Source: Campylobacterales bacterium
GTDB lineage: Bacteria; Campylobacterota; Campylobacteria; Campylobacterales; JALSKU01
Assembly: GCA_027023175.1 (NCBI GenBank)
Contig: JALVWW010000337.1
Span: 1 to 22,186 of the forward strand
DNA length: 22,186 nt
Reading direction: 5' to 3'
The notes under the pieces are model-generated. The model saw nothing but the letters and a program-made list of their open reading frames with translations. It was not told the origin of the DNA and searched no databases. A program made the translations under genes and the position numbers. Positions within the stretch are counted from its first letter, which is position 1; each line of letters starts with the position of its first letter. This document shows positions 6,821 to 14,413 of the stretch, one piece after another.

Positions 6821-8899
6821 TTACAAATCCTCCATATCCACCAAATAATTCAGAAGAATCATCTTGCTTTTCACACCATCCTCATCAAAGACCTTATTAT
6901 CTTGAGGTTTTTCATTGGCTAAAACAGTATTTATCATCTCTTTAAGCTCCATGATTTTAGTGTAGCTAAGCTTATCATAGAGTTTTGGTATCTTTTCAAA
7001 TATTTCTAAAAAGTTATTAGCTATTTCTGCGTTTATCTCTTTGATTGCTACGCTTTTCATTAGCTCTTGGAGGGTATATAAAAAAGAGTTATTTAAATAT
7101 GGGTAGAATTTCATAAGCTCTTTTGTCAGCTCTATCATGGAGGATATGTAACTGTTGTCATCTTCTTGGATGATGGAAGCAAAGGTGTTCATAGTCCAAA
7201 AAAGTACTGCATCATCTTCCAAAATATCTTCCCTATTGAGCTTTTTTATCTCTTTTGTAAAAGTACTTAGGAACCATTCAAGCCCATCATAAGGTTCATT
7301 TTGATACTTTTGAATTATATGTAGAGAATTTACAAGCAGTCCAAATCTTCTTGCTAAGTGGAGTGCTATCTTTTGGTGTTCTTCGTTGTGTTTATCATAG
7401 TAGTCTCTAAACTGCGTCAAAACTTGATTAAAATAGTCAGGTACAAACTTCATAGGCTCACTATAGAGTATTTTAAACAGATATCCTTCAAACTGTATGG
7501 CTGTATCTTCCTCTTTGTAAGGGTAATATTTTTTTTGCAAAAATGCTTTTAGCTCTAGTGCCTGATGGTGCATAGTTTTTGCATAGTTGATAAAAAGTGG
7601 AAGCTCCAAAGTAGCGCGTTTTTTATTTTTAACATCAATCGCATCTACATCGATACTCTCAAGTGTTTTCATAAACTGCTCTTTTGCACTTGGAGCTTCG
7701 ACATTTTCTTTGAGTTTTACATCTTCAAGGTAGAGAAAAAACTCTGCCAACTCTATCTCATCAAGTGTTTTTAGGTAGGTTATAAGCATACCAATATCAT
7801 TTTCACCCAAAAGTGAATTCAATTTATTGAACTCATCACTACTCAGAGCGATAATATCATCAACACGATTTTTTAAGATATTTACATCTTCAAACGCTTC
7901 TCTTTTTATCTTTAGCCATGCAGGAAAGTCTTGATTATCCTCTTTTTCTAAAGGTATCTCTACACCGTTTAAAATACTCCTATCTTCTAATATGATATAC
8001 TCATGCTTAATACCAACCGTTACAAACCCTCCATCTCTTTTTTTAAACTGTACTGGAAGCTCTATGCTCATATCAAATATATCTGCACTGACTGGGCAAT
8101 CCCACCGTATCACACCGATTGTATCTTCTATGACCGCTCTATAATGACTTGGTACTTCAAGTACCCCCACTTTTGCATCCCATAGTCCCATCTTAACTAA
8201 ATCTTGTGCATTTTTAGGAGCAGGAAAGAGAGGAACATAATCCTCCATATTAAGTTTAGCGGGGTTGATTTTATTTCTTTTAGAGGATTTTTCTATGATT
8301 TCATCAGTATCAAGATCAAGCATCTCATAGTTTTTGCCATCTTTTGAGAGTTCGGCAATGTTTCCAAAGAGTTTGATATCTTCGTATTCTATTGCTACTT
8401 TTAGTCTGTCACTATCTATATCATAAACGCCCCTCAATCCATTTTTGCTATGAACCACCATATAACCAAATCTATATGGACTATCTACCGGATAGTCCTG
8501 CGGATAAATATATCTGCCATCTTTTAGAACAAAGTGCATCAATACATCTGCATTGTAAAGCCATACAATCTCACTACCTCTTGGAATCTGCTTCAAGTCA
8601 CTTTTAGAATAGACTGTAACTCTTGAGAGTCTTTGGGCTAATAAAAGAGGATACAGCTCTGACTCCAGTACTTCCTTGATGCTAAAAGGCATTACTACTT
8701 TTTTAAAAGCCCTTGCCTCTTCAAGTGTAAGGTAAAATGCTCCAAACTCATCCTTATAAACAACTTTATCCCGTATAGCTTCAAGCCCCTCTTTGAGTGT
8801 GTCGATAGAAGTAAATCCCTGTGCTAAAAAATCTGTCCAAAATAGATACTGTTTTATAATATCCTTTGCTTCATTTTTAAATAACATATACTGCAACAT
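6821..8899 (-). CDS. Uncharacterised 692-residue protein with a WG-like stretch
   Basis: I do not recognise this protein as a named family. It has no signal peptide or membrane segment, so it is probably cytosolic, and it is acidic. Residues about 147-200 (VVHSKNGLRGVYDID, then EYEDIKLFGNIAELSKDGKN) resemble WG/KWG repeats, with the pattern K-x-G-x-x-G-V-Y-D followed by a Y-(D/E)-x-I segment and a second K-x-G. Residues about 237-258 may be a second weak unit. From about 330 to the end the sequence is mostly charged amphipathic helix, including KNRVDDII, LIKEFY-like leucine-rich stretches and a helical C-terminal third. The ATG at 8899 has GAAAGA on its 5' side; an in-frame ATG at 8887 is an alternative. 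It lies 24 bases downstream of the secreted-protein gene and is probably the last gene of that unit. Binding or scaffolding is only a guess. Confidence 0.8.
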   Translation of the reverse strand: MLQYMLFKNEAKDIIKQYLFWTDFLAQGFTSIDTLKEGLEAIRDKVVYKDEFGAFYLTLEEARAFKKVVMPFSIKEVLESELYPLLLAQRLSRVTVYSKSDLKQIPRGSEIVWLYNADVLMHFVLKDGRYIYPQDYPVDSPYRFGYMVVHSKNGLRGVYDIDSDRLKVAIEYEDIKLFGNIAELSKDGKNYEMLDLDTDEIIEKSSKRNKINPAKLNMEDYVPLFPAPKNAQDLVKMGLWDAKVGVLEVPSHYRAVIEDTIGVIRWDCPVSADIFDMSIELPVQFKKRDGGFVTVGIKHEYIILEDRSILNGVEIPLEKEDNQDFPAWLKIKREAFEDVNILKNRVDDIIALSSDEFNKLNSLLGENDIGMLITYLKTLDEIELAEFFLYLEDVKLKENVEAPSAKEQFMKTLESIDVDAIDVKNKKRATLELPLFINYAKTMHHQALELKAFLQKKYYPYKEEDTAIQFEGYLFKILYSEPMKFVPDYFNQVLTQFRDYYDKHNEEHQKIALHLARRFGLLVNSLHIIQKYQNEPYDGLEWFLSTFTKEIKKLNREDILEDDAVLFWTMNTFASIIQEDDNSYISSMIELTKELMKFYPYLNNSFLYTLQELMKSVAIKEINAEIANNFLEIFEKIPKLYDKLSYTKIMELKEMINTVLANEKPQDNKVFDEDGVKSKMILLNYLVDMEDL

Positions 8900-8923
8900 T
8901 AATCTTTCAAGCCCAGTCTATAC

Positions 8924-10909
8924 TTAGCCGCCACACACAGCCTTGGAAAAACTATTCAAGCTCATTCCTCTGTATCTCTCACCATAGTTGTTGCCGGTAC
9001 CGTCTTTCCAAAAACCATCTTCATAAAATGCATTCCCTTTACCGCCATTGTTACATTTTATGATATATATTTTATGACCTTTGGATGATTTGTATCCACC
9101 AAAATAACTCTCTCTTACACCGCCTGAGCCAAATATTCCACCCTTGCTCATACTGTTTGAAGATGATGTATTAGAACGCATTGTGCTTGAACTTGTTGAA
9201 GAGCTGGTATATGAGCTTGAAGAAGATGTATTATAATTTTTATATTTACCGATATTATTATTGGCAAAATAATTTATCATAGATACACCTTTGTTATATG
9301 ATCCATTTAAAGTAATTTTTGGAAAATATATATCTCTTTTAAATGAACTCAATTTATAAAAATCAATCTTTGAATTTTTATTTTTAGCAAATCTGCCTGA
9401 CAATATTTTTGGCTCAATAAAAGATGTTTTTATGCTGTATATTTCTACTGTCGTATTACCTGATGGCCATTTCGCCGTAAATCCTCCCATAATTCCTCTA
9501 TCAAAGTATGCCAAAGTAAGACCTTTGGTTGAAAAAGTTTTAGTCGAAATGTTATATGGGGGTTTTAATTCTAAAATTACATTTTTATAAACACTCAAAT
9601 CATCACTTCTATCTTGATTGCCTATCCATTTTGATCTGACCTGCTTGTTTCTTGGAATATAGATTTTTAATTTGACAGCAATTTGATAAATACCAAGTTG
9701 TGGATAATATGGAATATGCTTGGCAAATCCTACCTTAATTTTACCGGAAATATACATGTAGCCATGTTGGGAAGACTGGGATCCAAATCCTCCTAGTGTA
9801 TTATTATAGTTATACCTTGGTTTATTTAAACTCAAAGATATATCAAATAGGTTGTTTTTTGATCTTATTTTATCAAATATTATTTTATCAAATATTATTT
9901 TCTCAATTTTTATGATTTGCTTTATATCTTTGGCTATTAAAGATGCACTTTGTAGATCCATATCTTTTTTAGATACTTCAAAAGCTTTTAGATAACCGGA
10001 AAAACTATGCTTTGATCTTACCATGTTAAGATATTTGGATTTGATTTTTTTTAGATATTTATCATTAAAATCCATATGCATAAGCTTTCTCAACTGGCTC
10101 TCGTTTGCAACTCTAATCACATTTTTTATATCCTTATCCTGATGCAAAAGTTTATATGCTTTAAGATAATACTCATAATTACCTTTTTTTCTATATTCAT
10201 TTGCCAATTTGATTTTTGCCTCTTTGATATATTTGTTTGGTGCCGATAAATTTACTATCGCCTTAAGTTCTTTAGGCTTTGCAAGTCTCAAAGCATTTTT
10301 TATGTCACTCTCATTTTTACTTAATTTATAAGATTTGATATAATATTTTGAGCTCTTTTTAGATCTGTATAGTTTTAACAATTTTTTGGTTTTTAGTTCT
10401 TGAAAAACCTTTTTTTCTTTTGACATAGAAGCAAAGTTTTCACTTTTTTCAAGGATATACATATCTGCATATTTGATAAAATTTACTATATCTTTCATAT
10501 TTGGCTTTAACAGATATGATTTTTTAAAATATATGGCATTTTTATCTTTTTTACCTTTATATTGATATGCCAACTGAAGTCTTTTTTTAGCTTTGTTTAG
10601 CTCAGTATAATCCTTATACACCTTAACACCTGTAGTGCGTTTGACAATTTTTATATACCGTTTAATAAGGTTTATATTGTATGTTTTGGATATGATATCA
10701 CGCATTTTATTAAAATATACGGATTTGTTAAATTTTAACATTAATTTTTCACAAGCATCATAAGAGTTCTCTTTGAAGCACTCATGCTCAGGAGATTGTT
10801 TATCAAGTTTTTGATAATCTTTCATAAGATCTTCCATAGTAGCATAAGGACTAGAGGCATTTGCAAAAATGCTAAAGGCAAACAAAAACAGACCAATAAA
10901 ACGCAACAA
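8924..10909 (-). CDS. Secreted or periplasmic 58-residue-repeat protein
   Basis: The 661-residue product starts with a signal peptide: LRFIGLFLFAFSIFANASS, with likely cleavage after ANA or NAS near residues 17-19. Residues about 110-340 are strongly basic and Lys/Tyr-rich, with helical repeats of the pattern Y-Y-(I/L)-K-(S/A)-(Y/F)-K-L followed by D-I-K-N-x-x-R-x-A. Copies start at 189, 247 and 305, exactly 58 residues apart, with a weaker copy near 127; they look TPR- or SEL1-like. Residues about 355-550 look beta-rich. A Ser/Thr linker (about 560-587) leads to a C-terminal module (about 600-661) with Cys619 and Cys659, FYEDGFWKDGTGNNYGERYRG and a CGG end. The start is TTG (a second TTG follows at once), chosen because the signal peptide begins there and the lipoprotein gene ends 3 bases before. 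A 15-base in-frame duplication lies at 9871-9900. The family is not recognised. Confidence 0.83.
   Translation of the reverse strand: MLRFIGLFLFAFSIFANASSPYATMEDLMKDYQKLDKQSPEHECFKENSYDACEKLMLKFNKSVYFNKMRDIISKTYNINLIKRYIKIVKRTTGVKVYKDYTELNKAKKRLQLAYQYKGKKDKNAIYFKKSYLLKPNMKDIVNFIKYADMYILEKSENFASMSKEKKVFQELKTKKLLKLYRSKKSSKYYIKSYKLSKNESDIKNALRLAKPKELKAIVNLSAPNKYIKEAKIKLANEYRKKGNYEYYLKAYKLLHQDKDIKNVIRVANESQLRKLMHMDFNDKYLKKIKSKYLNMVRSKHSFSGYLKAFEVSKKDMDLQSASLIAKDIKQIIKIEKIIFDKIIFDKIRSKNNLFDISLSLNKPRYNYNNTLGGFGSQSSQHGYMYISGKIKVGFAKHIPYYPQLGIYQIAVKLKIYIPRNKQVRSKWIGNQDRSDDLSVYKNVILELKPPYNISTKTFSTKGLTLAYFDRGIMGGFTAKWPSGNTTVEIYSIKTSFIEPKILSGRFAKNKNSKIDFYKLSSFKRDIYFPKITLNGSYNKGVSMINYFANNNIGKYKNYNTSSSSSYTSSSTSSSTMRSNTSSSNSMSKGGIFGSGGVRESYFGGYKSSKGHKIYIIKCNNGGKGNAFYEDGFWKDGTGNNYGERYRGMSLNSFSKAVCGG
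9871..9900. repeat. Perfect 15-base tandem duplication inside the secreted-protein gene
   Basis: Two identical adjacent copies of TATCAAATATTATTT occupy 9871-9885 and 9886-9900. On the coding strand this repeats the five residues IIFDK in frame at about residues 338-347, at the end of the helical repeat domain. It is probably a replication-slippage duplication. Confidence 0.95.
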
Positions 10910-10912
10910 ATA

Positions 10913-11443
10913 CTACTTCAATTTTTTATTTGATATTCGATAATAACCAAATGTTCTGTTTTTAAAATCACAGGGTATATTCCCTTGAGAGTCAACCATA
11001 CCCACTCTACAATCAGCTGAAACACCAAGATAAAGATCATTTCTTTTATCTTTTTCTTTAAATAGACGCAAACAAGGAGCATAATTAAACTGACTTGGAT
11101 CTGTTTTGCCTATAGCCAAGCACAGCATATCATCTTTACGATTATTTTTATAGTCAACCAACGCGGAGCGCAAATACCAACTACCTCTCTCTTTTTTTCC
11201 TGTCTTTTTATCTATATATATCATAATTCCATTTTTTCCAAAATAAAAAACCTCGGTATCCCTATAAAGTTTAGAGCCTATAATTTTTTCCTTTATTTCC
11301 TCTTTTGTTAGCGGCCTGTCATCTGATTTTGCTGGGTTTATAGAATAATATGTAGAACCATTTGGCAACTTATACTTATCTATTGCGCAACCTCCCAATA
11401 ATGCCACAATAAGAATTCCGGTAAAAAGCTTTATTATTTCCAT
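10913..11443 (-). CDS. Uncharacterised lipoprotein with four extra cysteines
   Basis: The 176-residue product begins with a lipoprotein signal: a short charged N-terminus, a hydrophobic core, and LLGGC with the lipidated cysteine at 19. It should be anchored in the inner or outer membrane facing the periplasm. The mature part carries Cys108, Cys124, Cys145 and Cys158, enough for two disulfides. It also has short beta-like stretches such as EVFYFGKNGIMIYIDKKTG and KERGSWYLRS. No named family is recognised. AAGGA precedes the ATG at a good distance. It is the first gene of the three-gene minus-strand unit, ending 3 bases before the TTG of the secreted protein. A shared envelope role for these two products is likely from context, but the task is unknown. 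Confidence 0.82.
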   Translation of the reverse strand: MEIIKLFTGILIVALLGGCAIDKYKLPNGSTYYSINPAKSDDRPLTKEEIKEKIIGSKLYRDTEVFYFGKNGIMIYIDKKTGKKERGSWYLRSALVDYKNNRKDDMLCLAIGKTDPSQFNYAPCLRLFKEKDKRNDLYLGVSADCRVGMVDSQGNIPCDFKNRTFGYYRISNKKLK

Positions 11444-11738
11444 TTACATTCCTTTTTTACAGTAAAATAAAGTATCTCCTAAAAATCTTCTACAGAATAA
11501 CTTTTAACAAATACCTATTTTAATTATATTTTGACAAACCTCTTCTATAATGCAAGCAAAAAGAAGTATATTTGATAAGAAATACAAATAATAGTTTTGT
11601 ATATATTTTTAAAAAAACATTATACTTTTTTATATTTTAAGCTTAACTTAAATAATGCTTCATTATTATAATTTTTTTATAATAAGTTTATTTATATGTA
11701 TTTTAAATTATTTTTGTTATGCTTTAAAGATTAATATT
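11444..11738. other. Very AT-rich intergenic region with promoter-like and palindromic sites
   Basis: No gene is seen. On the minus strand TATAAT (11523-11528) lies 80 bases before the lipoprotein ATG, and GATACT (11471-11476) lies closer. On the plus strand TTGACA (11531-11536) and TATAAT (11546-11551) are only 9 bases apart, too close for a normal sigma-70 pair. Two overlapping AT-rich palindromes follow: AATAATG-CTT-CATTATT (11651-11667) and TTATTATAA-TTTTT-TTATAATAA (11663-11685). No convincing terminator for trmA was found. Confidence 0.5.
11523..11528 (-). promoter_or_regulatory. Possible -10 (TATAAT) for the lipoprotein unit
   Basis: The minus strand reads CAAAATATAATTAAAAT here, a perfect -10 hexamer preceded by A/T-rich DNA, about 80 bases before the lipoprotein ATG. 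No -35 is visible. Chance matches are common in DNA this AT-rich. Confidence 0.35.
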
Positions 11739-12842
11739 TTAGGTTTGTGTTAAAATAACTCCACATTCCAAATGAGCAGTGTATGCAAACTGATCAAACA
11801 GAGCAAAATCTTCTATATTGTGAGTTTTTTCAAGAGTTTTCAAATCTCTTTTTAAAGTTTCAGGATTGCAGGAGATATAGATAATGTGTTTAAAATTTTG
11901 AAGCAGTTTCAGAGTACCTTCATCTACTCCTGCTCTTGGAGGATCTACAAAAACAGTACTGAAATCAAACTCTTTTAACTTTATATCTTTTAGCCTTCTA
12001 AATTCTCTTTTCCCATTTAAAGCCTGAGTCAACTCTTCACTAGATAGTCTTACGAAAGTGATATTATTTACATCATTCAAAGCTACATTTTCTTTGGCTG
12101 ATTTGATAGACTTTTTGGAGATTTCAGTTGCTAAAACTTTTTTAAAATTCTCACTTAGCGGAATTGTAAAGTTGCCGTGCCCGCAGTAAAGCTCAAGCAA
12201 ATCATCTCCAAAGTCAAAAGAATTTTTCTTTACCCATGATATCATTTTTTCATTTACTTTTGTATTTGGCTGTAAAAAAGAGTTTTCATATACTTTGTAT
12301 TGATACTCTTTGTCCATAACTTTCAACTTTTGTAAAATATAATCTTTTGAAGCAACCAGTCTGACTCCTCTGCTTCTTCCTATAATGTTAACTTTTAAAG
12401 TATCTTCAAGTTTTTTTACAGCATTTTGCCACTCATCATCTATCTTCTTATGGTATATCAAAGTTATGAGAAGATTTTCACCGCTTAAAAACTCTATACT
12501 AAAAAGCTTCTCTTTTAATAGTTTGCTTTTGGCAATATAGTCTATAAGTTTCGGCATCATATCAGAGATAGACTTTTTAACTATTTGACACTCATCAATA
12601 AGCACCATATCTTTTTTCAAAAAGCCATTCATAGCATAGCTTATCTCATTGCCGTTGTGCCATATTCTAAACTCTGCTCTGTTTCTAAAATGTGACGAAA
12701 GGGAAGGATATACGGTGAGTTTACCGTTATAAAACTCTTTGAACTCTTCTTTTATCTTAAGGGTTTTTGTTTTAAGCTGTTCCTTGTAAGTTAACTGCCA
12801 TAAAGTACAACTACCACACTTGCCAAAATATTTACATTCCAT
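11739..12842 (-). CDS. trmA: tRNA (uracil-54-C5)-methyltransferase with an N-terminal Fe-S-type cysteine set
   Basis: This enzyme makes m5U54 in the T-loop of tRNA using S-adenosylmethionine. The 367-residue protein follows E. coli TrmA closely along its length. RAEFRIWHNG lies near 55, IYHKKIDDEWQ near 129, and ENSFLQPN near 186. The SAM loop DLLELYCGHGNF is at about 214-225, FVDPPRAG near 298, ISCNPETL has the nucleophile Cys325, and AHLECGV has the general base Glu359. Unlike E. coli TrmA, it begins with C3-x5-C9-x2-C12 and has Cys85 in LIDECQIV. That set matches the spacing of the 4Fe-4S ligands of RlmD. AGGA precedes the ATG. It is last in the motA-motB-fliP-trmA run, 34 bases after fliP. 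The catalytic domain supports TrmA, but rRNA specificity cannot be excluded. Confidence 0.9.
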   Translation of the reverse strand: MECKYFGKCGSCTLWQLTYKEQLKTKTLKIKEEFKEFYNGKLTVYPSLSSHFRNRAEFRIWHNGNEISYAMNGFLKKDMVLIDECQIVKKSISDMMPKLIDYIAKSKLLKEKLFSIEFLSGENLLITLIYHKKIDDEWQNAVKKLEDTLKVNIIGRSRGVRLVASKDYILQKLKVMDKEYQYKVYENSFLQPNTKVNEKMISWVKKNSFDFGDDLLELYCGHGNFTIPLSENFKKVLATEISKKSIKSAKENVALNDVNNITFVRLSSEELTQALNGKREFRRLKDIKLKEFDFSTVFVDPPRAGVDEGTLKLLQNFKHIIYISCNPETLKRDLKTLEKTHNIEDFALFDQFAYTAHLECGVILTQT

Positions 12843-12876
12843 CTAAATCCTAAAACCTAATTCCTAAGCTCTGAGT

Positions 12877-13608
12877 TTACTTAAAACTCTCTACCAAATT
12901 TCCTACCAACAGGTTCCAGCCATCGACTAGCACAAATATAAGTAGCTTAAATGGCAAAGATATCATAACAGGCGGCAACATCATCATACCCATGCTCATC
13001 AAAACCGAGCTTACAACCATATCTATGACCAAAAAGGGCATATATATCAAAAAACCTATCTCAAAAGCGGTCTTGAGTTCACTTATCATAAATGCAGGAA
13101 TTGCCACCATCAAAGGTACATCATCTATATTTTTAGGATTTTTAAGCTTTCTTATCCTAAAAAAGAGAGCCAAATCTTTCTCTCTTGTGTTTCGTATCAT
13201 AAAAGACTTGAATGGCTTTACTGCCTTTGTAAAAGCTTCTTCATACCCTATCTTTTTTTGAATATAGGGCTTTACTGCCGTATCATAAGCCTTTTGCCCA
13301 ACAGGCTGCATGATAAAAAATGTAAGTATCATCGCAAGTGCTACCATAAGTTGGGATGGCGGCATCTGCTGGGTACCTAAAGCTTGTCTTAAAAATGAAA
13401 AGACTACCACAAGTCTTATAAAACTTGTCATAACCATTACAATACCAGGAGCCAAAACGAGTATAGTCAAAACTACCAAAACATTTAGGCTTGTTACCAA
13501 CTGTTCGGGTGAATTTGGAGCTGAAAGAGAGAGATTGACCGTAGGTATAGTTACTTTATCCGCGCCAAAAAGAGTGATAGAGAAAAGGAGAGTTAAAAGA
13601 TATCTCAT
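12877..13608 (-). CDS. fliP: Flagellar type III export gate protein FliP
   Basis: FliP is a core subunit of the FliP5-FliQ4-FliR1 gate in the flagellar export apparatus in the cytoplasmic membrane. The 243-residue product has a cleavable-type signal (about residues 1-15, ending in LFGA). The conserved block LAPGIVMVMTSFIRLVVVFSFLRQALGTQQMPPSQ begins near residue 52. It is followed by MILTFFIMQP near 93, an acidic/basic loop, VPLMVAIPAFMISELKTAFEIGF near 165-187, and MGMMMLPPVMISLPFKLLIFVLVDGW near 207-232. These are diagnostic of FliP. Its ATG overlaps the motB stop as ATGA, so the two are translationally coupled. Linkage to stator genes is unusual compared with the enteric fliOPQR order. Confidence 0.97.
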   Translation of the reverse strand: MRYLLTLLFSITLFGADKVTIPTVNLSLSAPNSPEQLVTSLNVLVVLTILVLAPGIVMVMTSFIRLVVVFSFLRQALGTQQMPPSQLMVALAMILTFFIMQPVGQKAYDTAVKPYIQKKIGYEEAFTKAVKPFKSFMIRNTREKDLALFFRIRKLKNPKNIDDVPLMVAIPAFMISELKTAFEIGFLIYMPFLVIDMVVSSVLMSMGMMMLPPVMISLPFKLLIFVLVDGWNLLVGNLVESFK

Positions 13609-14402
13609 TTTTTAGTTTTACTCATATCCAATATACTTTTTTGTGCCTTATTTTCACCGTTTGTTCCTGCAGAAAAGAAGTAAAGTTCAACTCTTCTGTT
13701 TTTAGCCCTTCCCTCATCGGTCGCATTGGATGCCACCGGATTATTAGAAGCTCTTCCCGAAGCTTTTAGTCTTTTTGGGTCAACTCCATCTTTTATGAGC
13801 TCTTTGACTACAGAAACTCCCCTGGCAGCTGAAAGTTCCCAATTATCTTTATAGGGACTGTTGACAGGCGGAGGAGTAGTATCGGTATAGCCTATGGCAT
13901 CGATAGTAATATTTTTAGGAAGTTTTTGTATGATAAGGGAAATTCTTTTTAAAAAGAGTATCGCATCATCATTTATAATCCTAGCATCTCCCGGAGCAAA
14001 AAGCAAAGTAGCCGGAAGTCTTAAAAGAAATCCTTTCTCAGCCTCTTCAAGAACGATATCGGGACTTCCTGTTGTTTTTAGCATTTCGTTAACTTCGGTC
14101 AAAGTTTTTTGAAACTGGCTCTCTATATTTTTTTGCTGGATTTTTTCTTTGCTTATTCTTATCTCCTGAACTGATGGAAGCTCTACTTTTTCCCTGCTTA
14201 TTTCCATCTTCGTTCCGCCTTCAAGGACACTCAAAGCACCTGCCAACGAACCGATAGCCTCTTGAATTTTTTTGGCATCCATGCTTGACATAGAAAGAAG
14301 CAAAACAAAGAAAGTCAAAAGCAGTGACATCAAGTCACCAAATGCTGCCAACCATCCGGGCAGACATTTCGGACAATCCGGTTCAGGACACTTTTTTGCC
14401 AT
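13605..14402 (-). CDS. motB: Flagellar stator protein, MotB/PomB family
   Basis: MotB/PomB anchors the stator to peptidoglycan and carries the ion-binding aspartate. The 265-residue protein has a short cytosolic N-terminus with Cys5, Cys10 and Cys13. One membrane helix follows, AAFGDLMSLLLTFFVLLLS, with the essential Asp at 23. Then come a plug/linker region (about 40-120) and an OmpA-like peptidoglycan-binding domain with GYTDTTPP (171-178), NWELSAARG (187-195) and NRRVEL (235-240). The helix and the following SSMD resemble Vibrio PomB more than proton-type MotB, so sodium coupling is likely (inference). AGGAT precedes the ATG 11 bases after motA, and the stop overlaps the fliP start. Confidence 0.93.
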   Translation of the reverse strand: MAKKCPEPDCPKCLPGWLAAFGDLMSLLLTFFVLLLSMSSMDAKKIQEAIGSLAGALSVLEGGTKMEISREKVELPSVQEIRISKEKIQQKNIESQFQKTLTEVNEMLKTTGSPDIVLEEAEKGFLLRLPATLLFAPGDARIINDDAILFLKRISLIIQKLPKNITIDAIGYTDTTPPPVNSPYKDNWELSAARGVSVVKELIKDGVDPKRLKASGRASNNPVASNATDEGRAKNRRVELYFFSAGTNGENKAQKSILDMSKTKK

Positions 14403-14413
14403 AATTTATCCTA

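Noticed and set aside
6601..6945. 114-codon plus-strand open frame across copy A and the end of the 692-residue gene
   Set aside because: It has no Shine-Dalgarno, is half repeat element and half antisense of a real gene, and has no counterpart frame in copy B.
11531..11551. TTGACA plus TATAAT as a strong sigma-70 promoter
   Set aside because: Only 9 bases separate the two hexamers; about 17 are needed. Only the -10 could count.
12843..12876. Three TTAGG/TAGG-like blocks in the fliP-trmA gap, resembling a short repeat array
   Set aside because: There are only three imperfect blocks, and the last is simply the AGGA Shine-Dalgarno of trmA; no further repeat structure is present.
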